Shown: positions 7,557 through 14,746 of the stretch, one piece after another
How positions within the stretch are numbered: position 1 is the first letter of the stretch
Layout of the letters: every line of letters starts with the position of its first letter
NCBI GenBank assembly: GCA_030428185.1
Contig: JAUICE010000011.1
Location: 1 to 43,629, forward strand
Direction: 5' to 3'
Source of the DNA: Gammaproteobacteria bacterium
Lineage (GTDB): Bacteria; Pseudomonadota; Gammaproteobacteria; Legionellales; Legionellaceae
DNA: 43,629 bases
Notes under the pieces: model-generated
What the model was told of the DNA's origin: nothing
What the model saw: the letters and a program-made list of their open reading frames with translations, nothing else
Database searches by the model: none
Translations under genes and position numbers: made by a program

Positions 7557-8159
7557 TTAGTGTAAGCCCTGGATATAATTAGCGACGGCTTTTCTATCTG
7601 ATTTATTTAACTTGTGCGCGATATCACGCATGATGTGGTTAAAATCAGTTGTTCGCTCGCCTTTTTTAAAGTCTCCTAACTCATCGATGATATATTCAGC
7701 ATGTTGCCCTCTAAGTGCTGGAAACTCTGTATCTGCATTTCCTCTTCCCTTGGGTCCATGACAGGCAATACAAGCACTAATATGTTTTTTAACATCACCG
7801 CCTCGATAGAGTAAGGTCCCACGCTGTATGTTTTTTTTACTAGCAAAACCTATGACTGGTTTTTGTTTTGCATAAAATCTCGCAATATTCTTAATGTCGT
7901 CTTTACTGAGTGTCGCCATAATTGGCACCATTAGTCGATTATTTCTTGCCCCACTTTTAAAAGCCAGCATCTGCTTGATTAAATAGCTTTCATGTTGTCC
8001 AGCAAGATTTGGCCATAGGGGATTGGGACTGTTACCCGTTTTTCCATGACAGGCAAAACATGCACGTGTGGCAATTTTTTTACCTGCATTTATATCGATA
8101 AAAGCATATAGACATTGATGAGTACTTAAAAGTAAAAAAAGTATTAGCCAGTGTTTCAT
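7557..8159 (-). CDS. Diheme cytochrome c4
   Basis: The 200-residue periplasmic protein has a signal peptide (cleavage near residue 19) and two c-type heme sites, CFACH at 34-38 and CIACH at 130-134. They lie in two similar halves of about 95 residues. Likely distal methionines are in RLMVPIM around 76-81 and in FNHIMRDI of the second half. PNLAGQHESYL and PALRGQHAEYI are the matching post-heme helices typical of cytochrome c4. It carries electrons from the bc1 complex to terminal oxidases. It is the first gene of a short minus-strand unit with dsbA. No good SD is visible at this ATG. Confidence 0.93.
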   Translation of the reverse strand: MKHWLILFLLLSTHQCLYAFIDINAGKKIATRACFACHGKTGNSPNPLWPNLAGQHESYLIKQMLAFKSGARNNRLMVPIMATLSKDDIKNIARFYAKQKPVIGFASKKNIQRGTLLYRGGDVKKHISACIACHGPKGRGNADTEFPALRGQHAEYIIDELGDFKKGERTTDFNHIMRDIAHKLNKSDRKAVANYIQGLH

Positions 8160-8244
8160 ATACAGAAATGCTAAGCGTTAAAACAATTAAGTAATGGTAA
8201 TGAGAGTCAGTGTGATTGTCCATTAAGAAGATATCCAAATCCTT

Positions 8245-9423
8245 TTATGGAGTATATTTTGGTAGTGTGATGGCATTTGCGGCAACATGGACTTTATTTA
8301 ATAGTATGTGTGTACGATTTTGTGTCTCATTGGGATCAGGATTTTTGTCTAGTAAAAAAGTTTCACTCGAGTATATCCCCACATCTTGGTTGGCTTTAAC
8401 AAAAGGCCTTAATATTTTTTCATATTGAAGAAATGCTTTCTTATGCTCACCTCTTGCTTTTGCAAGCTCACCGGCTAAAATATAAGCGCCCACGAGGGCG
8501 AGGCTAGAGCCTTGTCCTGATAAGAGTGAGGCGCAATAACCTGAATCTCCGATAAGAGCAACTCGATTTTTAGTCCAGTGTTGCATGCGTACTTGGCAAA
8601 TTGAATCAAAATATAAATCATCGCAAGTGTCTAGGTATCCTAAAATTTTGTCACTTTCCCAGCCAAAACCGTTATATACTTTTTTTAAAAATGATTTTTG
8701 CTCATGAATATTAACTAAATTTTTTGGATAATTTTTTTCTCGGAACATTAATCCTGCCATTGCGGTATGAGGATTTTTATCACTTCGATAGTGAATAAGC
8801 TTACTGCCTTGCTCACAATAAATATCTTCATTCTTAACATTTAAACAGTTAGGCAGGCTAAAAACACTTATGAAAGCATCGAGATTAAATAATTGATATT
8901 CAGATGGTTGAAAGCAAAGCTCCCGTATAGCTGAGTGTAAACCATCGGTTCCAATGATCAAGTCATACTCTTTGACCAATTGATTAGAGAATTCTACAGA
9001 TACGCCGTTTTCTAATGGCTTAATTTTTTCTATATGAGTATTTAATAATAAAGGGATATGTGAAATTTTTTTCATTAAAATTTCAACCAGATGGCCTCTT
9101 AAAATTTCTACGTCTTCTCCTTGTCTAAAGCCCGAGGTTTCTCCATCGTCTTCACTAACGGTTTGATTGTTTTTATCGACATAACGACCTGTGTTTATGG
9201 TAGTGCGCTGATCGAAAATAGATTGATAAATGTCCATTTTTTTTACTATATCTACAGCGATCCCACGAATATCAATGGCAAATCCACCAGTTCGTATAGA
9301 TGGTTCTTTCTCAATTAGCTCAGGTTTAAAGCCATATTTATCTAACCAATAGCAAACAGTGGGCCCAGCAATTCCTGCCCCAACAACGAGAATTTTTTTT
9401 ACAGGTTGTATTGTACTATCCAT
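8245..9423 (-). CDS. FAD-dependent monooxygenase (UbiH/PHBH/TetX-like fold)
   Basis: The 392-residue protein begins with KKILVVGAGIAGP, the GxGxxG dinucleotide site at residues 15-20, and continues to an acidic end of strand 2 (ELIEKEPS). It then has YDLIIGTDGLHSAIR (the DG motif) and RVALIGDSGYCASLLSGQGS (the GD motif), the three signatures of class A flavoprotein hydroxylases. The overall pattern is nearer to single-component antibiotic- or small-molecule-modifying monooxygenases than to ubiquinone hydroxylases, because the R in the GD motif is followed by a small CASLL loop. The substrate is not predictable. It lies 63 bp downstream of the corA-like gene, with a perfect palindrome in the gap and GAGGAT as ribosome site. 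Confidence 0.85.
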   Translation of the reverse strand: MDSTIQPVKKILVVGAGIAGPTVCYWLDKYGFKPELIEKEPSIRTGGFAIDIRGIAVDIVKKMDIYQSIFDQRTTINTGRYVDKNNQTVSEDDGETSGFRQGEDVEILRGHLVEILMKKISHIPLLLNTHIEKIKPLENGVSVEFSNQLVKEYDLIIGTDGLHSAIRELCFQPSEYQLFNLDAFISVFSLPNCLNVKNEDIYCEQGSKLIHYRSDKNPHTAMAGLMFREKNYPKNLVNIHEQKSFLKKVYNGFGWESDKILGYLDTCDDLYFDSICQVRMQHWTKNRVALIGDSGYCASLLSGQGSSLALVGAYILAGELAKARGEHKKAFLQYEKILRPFVKANQDVGIYSSETFLLDKNPDPNETQNRTHILLNKVHVAANAITLPKYTP

Positions 9424-9441
9424 CGTTAGATATCCTCATAT

Positions 9442-9460
9442 TTTAGATTTTTAATCTAAA
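9442..9460. promoter_or_regulatory. Perfect palindrome upstream of the monooxygenase gene
   Basis: TTTAGATT (9442-9449), three bases, then AATCTAAA (9453-9460). It lies 19 bp upstream of the monooxygenase start and 26 bp beyond the stop of the corA-like gene. No T-run follows on the minus strand, so an operator is as likely as a terminator. Confidence 0.45.
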
Positions 9461-9486
9461 TATTTATGCAAAAATTGAGCACAAAT

Positions 9487-10443
9487 TTATAACCACTGAC
9501 TTCTTTTTAGCATCACTAAAAGCAGAGCAGTGATAAATGTCATAATAAATAGCACTATCCCAAATCCACTAACTGTGTTAATAAAAGGTAACCCTCCAAC
9601 ATTCATACCAAAAATACCAGAGATAGCTGTAATAGGTAAAAAAATTACCGCAATAAGAGAGAATAGGTATATACGATTGTTGAGCTGATTCGTTATTGAA
9701 TTTGAAAGCATTTGCATAAACAAATAACACTTTTCTTTATTGAGTTCAGTATTTTCTAAAGAGCGAATGATGTTATCAACGGCGGGGTGAAGCCTGAGCG
9801 CAAGTTCGCTTGAAATAAATGTGAACTTCATATCAAGTAGGCGTTTCATGGTATCTTTTAATGGGATTAGGTAGCGCCTATAAGTTAATAGTTTTCGCTG
9901 AAGGTGAGTAATATCATCAAGCAAATTAGCATGACTTTGCTCTAACAGTAAATCTTCAATTTCATCAACTTCCTCTGTCAGTACTTCACTATGGTGAGAA
10001 ACACTTTCCATAATGAGCTCTGAAATAGAGAGGAAAATTTCGTCAAATGATAACGTTTTTTCGCCTTGGGTAAATGTATTAATAATTGGGTTTAGCATTT
10101 CATATTGTTGGCGCATGTAGGAAATGGTCAGATGTTGAAGTGCACAGATCCTAATAGATATCATATCTTCTTCTGAACCCTTTATAGGGTTTGGTGCTCG
10201 TAAAATACAATAAAAGCTATTTTCGTATGTTGTCGCTTGTGTTCTTACTTCATCGCGCCAAATGCGTTCTAAATGTAAATTTGAAAGGTGACCTTTTTTC
10301 TTTAATGATCGTAAAATGCTTTTATCATTTGGATTAACATGTATCCATAGATATCCATCACTTGGTTGCCAGTTGTTGATTTCATCAACTGATAGCTGCT
10401 TTATCGTATTATCACTTTGCTTTAAAAGTGCGATAGTGCTCAT
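9487..10443 (-). CDS. CorA-family divalent-cation transporter (ZntB-like)
   Basis: The 318-residue protein has a long soluble, helix-rich N-terminal part and two C-terminal membrane helices (about 258-277 and 293-313). The pore signature G-M-N is at residues 279-281 in IFGMNVGGLPF. GMNVGG(I/L)P is the ZntB-type variant rather than the Mg-specific CorA form, so zinc or mixed divalent transport is possible; the direction is not predictable. Helix segments such as TEEVDEIEDLLLEQSHANLL form the stalk. An in-frame TAA lies immediately before the ATG, fixing the start. The ribosome binding site comes from the terminal repeat of the MITE-like element that abuts the start codon. Confidence 0.9.
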   Translation of the reverse strand: MSTIALLKQSDNTIKQLSVDEINNWQPSDGYLWIHVNPNDKSILRSLKKKGHLSNLHLERIWRDEVRTQATTYENSFYCILRAPNPIKGSEEDMISIRICALQHLTISYMRQQYEMLNPIINTFTQGEKTLSFDEIFLSISELIMESVSHHSEVLTEEVDEIEDLLLEQSHANLLDDITHLQRKLLTYRRYLIPLKDTMKRLLDMKFTFISSELALRLHPAVDNIIRSLENTELNKEKCYLFMQMLSNSITNQLNNRIYLFSLIAVIFLPITAISGIFGMNVGGLPFINTVSGFGIVLFIMTFITALLLVMLKRSQWL

Positions 10444-10444
10444 T

Positions 10445-10755
10445 TATACCCCTGTCCTTCCATAATGTACGTTTTAGACTTCAATATTTACTGTGGTCTA
10501 AAGAGATTAAATTATCGCAATAGACTTTGTTATTACTCAAATTTAATCTCTCTATCCACAGGTAAATCTTTTTGTCTAACGTTATAGAAAGTTTTAATAA
10601 ATCTTATAGTTAGCTTGTAGGTTGAGCGCAGTCAAATGATTAAGGTTTGGATTTTTCGACTAAGGAATGGTTATTCCATTCCGATTGAGAAAAATACCAA
10701 AGATTGAGTATTTGGCAAAGCTCAAAAACATGCATTATGAAAGGACAGGGGTATA
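10445..10755 (+). mobile_element. Complete MITE-like element with terminal inverted repeats
   Basis: This fills the 345-bp gap between the corA-like gene and the next minus-strand gene and contains no plausible ORF. The left end starts TATACCCCTGTCC and the right end finishes GGACAGGGGTATA. The two 31-nt termini agree at 28 positions. Inside are a long imperfect hairpin (arms 10491-10512 and 10541-10561) and a 7-bp hairpin (10664-10670 with 10676-10682). The first 138 nt recur at 43491-43629 with three differences, and other ends recur as relics. Such non-coding elements are mobilised by a transposase elsewhere. TA-rich ends suggest a TA-targeting (IS630/Tc1-like) parent, which is inferred. 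Confidence 0.85.
10712..10741 (+). promoter_or_regulatory. Outward promoter-like pair in the MITE right end
   Basis: TTGGCA (10712-10717), an 18-nt spacer, then TATGAA (10736-10741), pointing out of the element. Here it faces the 3' end of the convergent gene, so any transcript would be antisense. The same pair is kept in relics upstream of other genes. Confidence 0.35.
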
Positions 10756-10766
10756 TACCCCTGTCC
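10743..10766. repeat. 24-bp perfect palindrome at the MITE right boundary
   Basis: The outermost 12 bases of the right terminal repeat (beginning GGACAGGGG) are mirrored immediately outside, giving a perfectly symmetrical 24-mer centred on TATATA. The outer half reads like a second element terminus, as if two ends abut. It sits 22 bp from the stop codon of the next gene and could serve as its terminator. Confidence 0.8.
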
Positions 10767-10788
10767 GTGGAAGCACTTATTTTATGCC

Positions 10789-11799
10789 TTAATGATTAAC
10801 TTGCGGTAATGAGCTGTCTAAGTCAATAATTTTTTGTTGTTGCCTTGAAATTTCATTTGTTAATAACTCTGTTGCACTCTTAAAAAATAAAGAGCTGCTT
10901 TTTTGAGCGTCTATATTGCTAAAAAAGGGCTTTAATTTTTCATAATCAGGTGCATCTTTACTTTCTTCTTCTGTACTAATTTTTTTTGCACTTTCTAACT
11001 GTGCTATTTTTTCACGTTTATAATTAATTTTCCTTTTAATAAATGATATTGCTTTAGTTGCATCACCAAGAAGAACAAGATCATCAATTCTACTTTCAAG
11101 TTCACTAATTTCTTTTGCTCTTTTGACACTGCCAAATGGCTTTTCATGATATTTATTCATATAACGACAGAGAATTTGAATGAGCTTATTAAAACGAGAG
11201 AGCTTTTCGTCATAATTGTTCAAGGGCTCCTCGTCGTTACTATAGTGTGTCGTTAGTAGATTTCGTATGATATGGCCGTTTTCTTTACGGGTTAAAGGTG
11301 ATTGTTGATAGTATTCTCTCTTACTTTGAATACCTAGCTTACGACAGATGGTATCAAAACCTTTTTTTAACGGAGGGATAAGAAAATTTCGTGCAAGAAA
11401 AAACCCATTTAAACTGGTTGCGATAAGATTGACTTTAGCTAGTATGGCAAGCGTTCCGACTAAGCCAAGTGCGGGCGCAAAATAAATACTAACAACTGTA
11501 AGTGCAGTGATACAGATAGTCGTGATCAGTAGCTCAGCAGTGCTAACATCTCGGTGAAAAACACGATATATAAAGTTGCTGACATACCCAAGTGCTAATA
11601 ACATATTAGCGGCCATGATAATGACATCTTTGGATATAAAGCTAGTGGCAATAAGTGCAGGAGTTAAAAACAAAGTAACCCAAAGATGTTCCATGACCAG
11701 CAGTCCAGTGGATGTTTGATTGAATATAGCGCCAAACTGGGTGGCTCTAGATTTATTTCGTTTATAAAATTTTTTTAATTTTAGAGAGTGTATTGCCAT
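10789..11799 (-). CDS. Membrane protein with coiled-coil C-terminus, unknown function
   Basis: I do not recognise this 336-residue protein. Residues 1-28 are basic. Hydrophobic segments lie around 33-51, 58-75, 88-107 and 110-128, and probably form four membrane helices. The remaining 200 residues are hydrophilic, charged and helical, with coiled-coil character in KRAKEISELESRIDDLVLLG, INYKREKIAQLESAKK and the end region EISRQQQKIIDLDSS. This layout occurs among orphan proteins of intracellular gammaproteobacteria, some secreted, but no function can be assigned. It has no close operon partner; MITE sequences flank it on both sides and may supply its promoter (11908-11936). The start lacks a good SD. 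Confidence 0.65.
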   Translation of the reverse strand: MAIHSLKLKKFYKRNKSRATQFGAIFNQTSTGLLVMEHLWVTLFLTPALIATSFISKDVIIMAANMLLALGYVSNFIYRVFHRDVSTAELLITTICITALTVVSIYFAPALGLVGTLAILAKVNLIATSLNGFFLARNFLIPPLKKGFDTICRKLGIQSKREYYQQSPLTRKENGHIIRNLLTTHYSNDEEPLNNYDEKLSRFNKLIQILCRYMNKYHEKPFGSVKRAKEISELESRIDDLVLLGDATKAISFIKRKINYKREKIAQLESAKKISTEEESKDAPDYEKLKPFFSNIDAQKSSSLFFKSATELLTNEISRQQQKIIDLDSSLPQVNH

Positions 11800-11810
11800 A
11801 TCGATTGCTT

Positions 11811-11867
11811 TATACCCCTATTCTTTCGTAATGCGCGTTTTTAGACTTCAATATTTACTGTGTCTGG
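11811..11867 (+). repeat. MITE left-end relic upstream of the membrane/coiled-coil gene
   Basis: TATACCCCTATTCTTTCGTA followed by the GACTTCAATATTTACTGTG block matches the first 55-60 bases of the complete element, after which homology stops. It begins 11 bp upstream of the minus-strand gene start. Confidence 0.8.
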
Positions 11868-11893
11868 TTAATTTTTGCTCTGACGCGGGGTAT

Positions 11894-11938
11894 TATACGC
11901 ATGTCCTTTCATAATGCACGTTTTGAGCTTTGCCAAAC
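11894..11938 (-). repeat. MITE right-end relic, inverted
   Basis: On the minus strand this reads TTTGGCAAAGCTCAAAACG, then GCATTATGAAAGGACATGCG, then TATA, a close copy of the last 45 bases of the complete element. It lies 27 bp from the left-end relic in an arrangement that cannot be one intact copy, so two insertions or a deletion are implied. Confidence 0.8.
11908..11936 (-). promoter_or_regulatory. Promoter-like pair from MITE relic facing 10789-11799
   Basis: On the minus strand TTGGCA (11936-11931), a 17-nt spacer and TATGAA (11913-11908), about 110 bp upstream of the start of the membrane/coiled-coil gene and pointing at it. A GTATAATA further on is an alternative -10. Confidence 0.4.
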
Positions 11939-12050
11939 AGGACAAACGCTAAGCCTGAAATAGGGAGAGACCTTAAACTATGATTGCATTTAAAGCGTGA
12001 GTTCGCTAAGCTCTCGGCCTGTTAATTTTAAATATACTTAGCTTATACAA

Positions 12051-12800
12051 ATGCGTCCTAAAATTGTTGCAGCAAACTGGAAAATGAATGGTGACTCTGC
12101 TTTTGTTGCAAAGTTGGCTTGCGCATTAAACGAAGTAAAGCAATCATCTGCTTTGGCTAGATGTATCATCTGTCCTCCGGCGATTTATCTTAATGCATTG
12201 CACGGTCTGTTAAATGCTCAAGTTTTTCTAGGTGGCCAAAATGCTTATTATGAACAGTCAGGTGCTAGAACAGGTGAGCTTTCACCGAAGATGTTTAAAG
12301 ATTGTGGCGCTAGTTATTTAATTATTGGGCATTCAGAGAGAAGGACTTTCTTTGCTGAAGATGATGACCTAGTGTTTGCTAAGCTCAAAGCCGCACTTGA
12401 TGTGGGGTTGAAACCCATTTTGTGTGTGGGTGAAACAATTGACGAGAAAAATGCACAAACAACACATCAAGTCATTGAAAGGCAGTTGGCTAATGTGCTT
12501 GATAATGTTACATTACTTGCCGATGTAGTGGTTGCCTATGAACCTGTGTGGGCTATCGGAACCGGTAAAACAGCAACTGCAGATCAAGCACAGGCAGTAC
12601 ATGCTCATATACGTGAGCTTGTATCCGTGCGTGATGAAGAAATTGCTGCTAAACTACCCATCCTTTATGGGGGTAGTGTGAATGAGACAAATGCAAGCAC
12701 ACTATTTTCTATGCGAGATATCGATGGTGGGCTTATCGGTGGTGCATCACTAAACATTCAGAAATTTTTGGAAATATTGAAATGTATCAATTACTGTTAA
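12051..12800 (+). CDS. tpiA: Triose-phosphate isomerase
   Basis: The 249-residue TIM barrel interconverts dihydroxyacetone phosphate and glyceraldehyde 3-phosphate in glycolysis and gluconeogenesis. NWKMNG supplies the catalytic Lys at residue 11, GHSERR around residue 94 the catalytic His, and AYEPVWAIGTGKTAT around 163-177 the catalytic Glu and flexible loop 6. YGGSVNE and GGLIGGASL bind phosphate near the C-terminus. Length is normal. The SD is weak, but MRPKIVAANWK is the expected N-terminus. The 3' end overlaps secG by 19 nt, so the two are coupled. Upstream about 100 bp are free of MITE sequence and must hold the promoter. Confidence 0.98.
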   Translation: MRPKIVAANWKMNGDSAFVAKLACALNEVKQSSALARCIICPPAIYLNALHGLLNAQVFLGGQNAYYEQSGARTGELSPKMFKDCGASYLIIGHSERRTFFAEDDDLVFAKLKAALDVGLKPILCVGETIDEKNAQTTHQVIERQLANVLDNVTLLADVVVAYEPVWAIGTGKTATADQAQAVHAHIRELVSVRDEEIAAKLPILYGGSVNETNASTLFSMRDIDGGLIGGASLNIQKFLEILKCINYC

Positions 12801-13108
12801 TCATTCATGTCATTGTCGCTGTTGCAATCATTGGCTTGGTGTTAATTCAGCAAGGTAAAGGTGCTGATATTGGCGCAGCTTTTGGTTCTGGAGCGTCGAA
12901 TACAGTCTTTGGTAGCCAGGGAACCGGTGGCTTTTTATTTAAGTTAACCGGGGGGCTCGCGCTATTATTCTTTGCGACCAGTTTGACATTGGGTTATATT
13001 GTGTCGACTCAATATCGCTCGAGTCACACAGTGTTACCTGTTGAGTCGAAACAGATCCATAAGACGGATGATGTTCCGCTGCCAAGTGGAAAGCAACAGC
13101 ATAAGTAA
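12782..13108 (+). CDS. secG: Preprotein translocase subunit SecG
   Basis: This 108-residue protein has two membrane helices (about 2-20 and 52-72). The conserved segment IGLVLIQQGKGADIGAAFG lies between them, followed by FGSQGTGGFLFKLT, both typical of SecG. It joins SecY and SecE in the inner-membrane channel and assists SecA-driven export. The hydrophilic C-terminal tail (about 30 residues, ending HK) is poorly conserved in the family. It starts inside tpiA and is followed 17 bp later by tRNA-Leu, the usual order in gammaproteobacteria. Confidence 0.97.
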   Translation: MYQLLLIIHVIVAVAIIGLVLIQQGKGADIGAAFGSGASNTVFGSQGTGGFLFKLTGGLALLFFATSLTLGYIVSTQYRSSHTVLPVESKQIHKTDDVPLPSGKQQHK

Positions 13109-13125
13109 GCGCAAATTTTAAATCT

Positions 13126-13212
13126 GCCGAAGTGGTGGAATTGGTAGACACGCTGTCTTGAGGGGGCAGTGACCATAAGGTCGTGCCGGTTCGAGTCCGG
13201 CCTTCGGCACCA
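13126..13212 (+). tRNA. tRNA-Leu (anticodon GAG), CCA encoded
   Basis: The acceptor arms GCCGAAG (13126-13132) and CTTCGGC (13202-13208) pair fully and are followed by A and an encoded CCA. The anticodon stem CTGTC/GGCAG holds the loop TTGAGGG, giving anticodon GAG (Leu CUC/CUU). GGTTCGAGTCC forms the T arm, and the long variable arm expected of a class II leucine tRNA is present. The 87-nt length fits. It lies between secG and nuoA, as in related bacteria. Confidence 0.97.
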
Positions 13213-13256
13213 ATTTAGTAAGTTATACACGTCAATTGAAGTGAGATGAGCATTTT

Positions 13257-13613
13257 ATGTTGAACGAATATTTACCCATTTTGCTATTCATTATTATTGG
13301 GTTAGGTCTAGGGGTTGCCATGATGGCAGCGGGCTCCTTGCTCGGAGAGTATAAGCCGGATAAAGAAAAATTATCTACCTATGAATGTGGCTTTGAGCCA
13401 ATTGAAAACGCGCATATACCTTTTGATGTACGCTTCTATCTTGTTGCGATTTTATTCATTATTTTTGACTTAGAAACGGCATTTTTTGTGCCATGGGCTG
13501 TGGTATTAAGAAAAATTGGTTGGGCTGGTTTTTCGGTGATGATGCTCTTTTTAGGCCTTTTGGTTGTGGGGTTTATCTATGAGTGGAAAAGAGGGGCGCT
13601 GGAATGGGAGTAG
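13257..13613 (+). CDS. nuoA: NADH-quinone oxidoreductase subunit A
   Basis: The 118-residue membrane subunit of complex I has three helices (about 8-28, 62-82, 90-110). The conserved loop [20 protein letters not shown] (residues 39-58) carries the Cys that contacts the quinone-access region, then [15 protein letters not shown] with the acidic membrane residues. It is the first gene of the 14-gene nuo operon, starting 45 bp after the tRNA. No strong promoter is evident between them, so transcription may read through from tpiA-secG or start just upstream of the tRNA. It overlaps nuoB by 10 nt. Confidence 0.97.
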   Translation: MLNEYLPILLFIIIGLGLGVAMMAAGSLLGEYKPDKEKLSTYECGFEPIENAHIPFDVRFYLVAILFIIFDLETAFFVPWAVVLRKIGWAGFSVMMLFLGLLVVGFIYEWKRGALEWE

Positions 13614-14083
13614 GTGAGTTACAGAAAGAAGGCTTCTTGACCACCTCTGTTGACAAGCTGGTTGGTTGGGCTCGAAGTGGCTCAATGTGGCCAATGACAT
13701 TTGGTTTGGCGTGTTGTGCAGTTGAAATGATGCATGCTGGAGCCTCACGCTATGATCTCGATCGATTTGGTATTATTTTCAGGCCAAGCCCAAGGCAATC
13801 AGATGTTATGATTGTTGCTGGCACTTTATGTAATAAAATGGCGCCAGCGTTACGAAAAGTTTACGATCAAATGCCAGAGCCTAGGTGGGTTATTTCTATG
13901 GGCTCTTGTGCAAATGGGGGTGGTTATTATCATTACTCTTACTCTGTGGTTAGAGGTTGTGATCGTATCGTTCCTGTTGATGTTTATGTTCCTGGCTGTC
14001 CACCAACAGCTGAAGCACTACTTTATGGCATCATTCAATTGCAAAATAAAATTCGACACAAATCCGTAATTGATAGGATTTAA
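13604..14083 (+). CDS. nuoB: NADH-quinone oxidoreductase subunit B
   Basis: I start at ATG 13604 ([10 protein letters not shown]), inside the end of nuoA and preceded by GAGGGG. A GTG at 13583 would add seven unconserved residues. The 159-residue subunit holds the last iron-sulfur cluster, N2, before quinone: adjacent cysteines 37-38 in [11 protein letters not shown], the third in [12 protein letters not shown] and the fourth in [23 protein letters not shown]-like sequence (here [20 protein letters not shown]) is also conserved. nuoC follows after three bases. Confidence 0.97.
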   Translation: MGVGELQKEGFLTTSVDKLVGWARSGSMWPMTFGLACCAVEMMHAGASRYDLDRFGIIFRPSPRQSDVMIVAGTLCNKMAPALRKVYDQMPEPRWVISMGSCANGGGYYHYSYSVVRGCDRIVPVDVYVPGCPPTAEALLYGIIQLQNKIRHKSVIDRI

Positions 14084-14086
14084 TAC

Positions 14087-14746
14087 ATGAGTGAACAATT
14101 ACTAGCACAATTAAAATCAAGTTTAGATGAGGCGACTATTCGCTATCTTGTAACGAAAATGGATATCACGCTAGAGACTGATCCCGATAATCTTTTTTTA
14201 GTGCTTTCGTATTTAAAAAATGACAAACACCTTGATTTTAACGTTTTAGTAGATGTATGTGGTGTTGATTATGCTACTTATGGTCAAGGTGAATGGGAAA
14301 CTACGGAAGTCACTTTTCAAGGGTTTAGTCGAGGTGTCGATAGGCAGTCGGTTGAAGTCACGCCAAAATTAGCAGTGGTTTACCATCTACTGTCTACTAC
14401 ACACAATTGGCGCATTAGAGTGCGCGCATTTTGTGATAATGAGCTTCCAATTGTTAAAACAGCATGTTCACTTTGGCCAGCAGCCAGTTGGTTTGAGCGT
14501 GAAGCTTATGATTTGTTTGGAATATTATTTGAAGGACATGATGATTTAAGACGAATTTTAACCGACTATGGATTCATCGGTCATCCGTTTAGAAAATCCT
14601 TCCCGGTAAGTGGGCATGTAGAAATGCGTTATGATGCTAAAGCCGAAAGGGTCGTTTATGAACCAGTTGATATAGAGCCTAGGGTTTTAGTTCCTAAAGT
14701 AATTCGTCGCGATAGTCGCTATAGTGAAAATACGGGTGATGCATAA
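14087..14746 (+). CDS. nuoC: NADH-quinone oxidoreductase subunit C
   Basis: This 219-residue subunit of the complex I peripheral arm has the family signature [17 protein letters not shown] (about residues 136-152) followed by [20 protein letters not shown]. It packs against NuoD and helps form the quinone channel. It is a separate protein rather than the NuoCD fusion of enterobacteria, which fits Legionella- or Coxiella-like bacteria. The stop codon overlaps the nuoD start in a TAATG arrangement, so the two are translationally coupled. Confidence 0.96.
   Translation: MSEQLLAQLKSSLDEATIRYLVTKMDITLETDPDNLFLVLSYLKNDKHLDFNVLVDVCGVDYATYGQGEWETTEVTFQGFSRGVDRQSVEVTPKLAVVYHLLSTTHNWRIRVRAFCDNELPIVKTACSLWPAASWFEREAYDLFGILFEGHDDLRRILTDYGFIGHPFRKSFPVSGHVEMRYDAKAERVVYEPVDIEPRVLVPKVIRRDSRYSENTGDA

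Noticed and set aside
10445-11940. Repeats near 10.4-11.9 kb as a CRISPR array or a composite transposon around the membrane/coiled-coil gene.
   Set aside because: Repeat units are long, inverted and irregularly spaced without uniform spacers, and the flanking pieces on the upstream side are only ends; no transposase is present.
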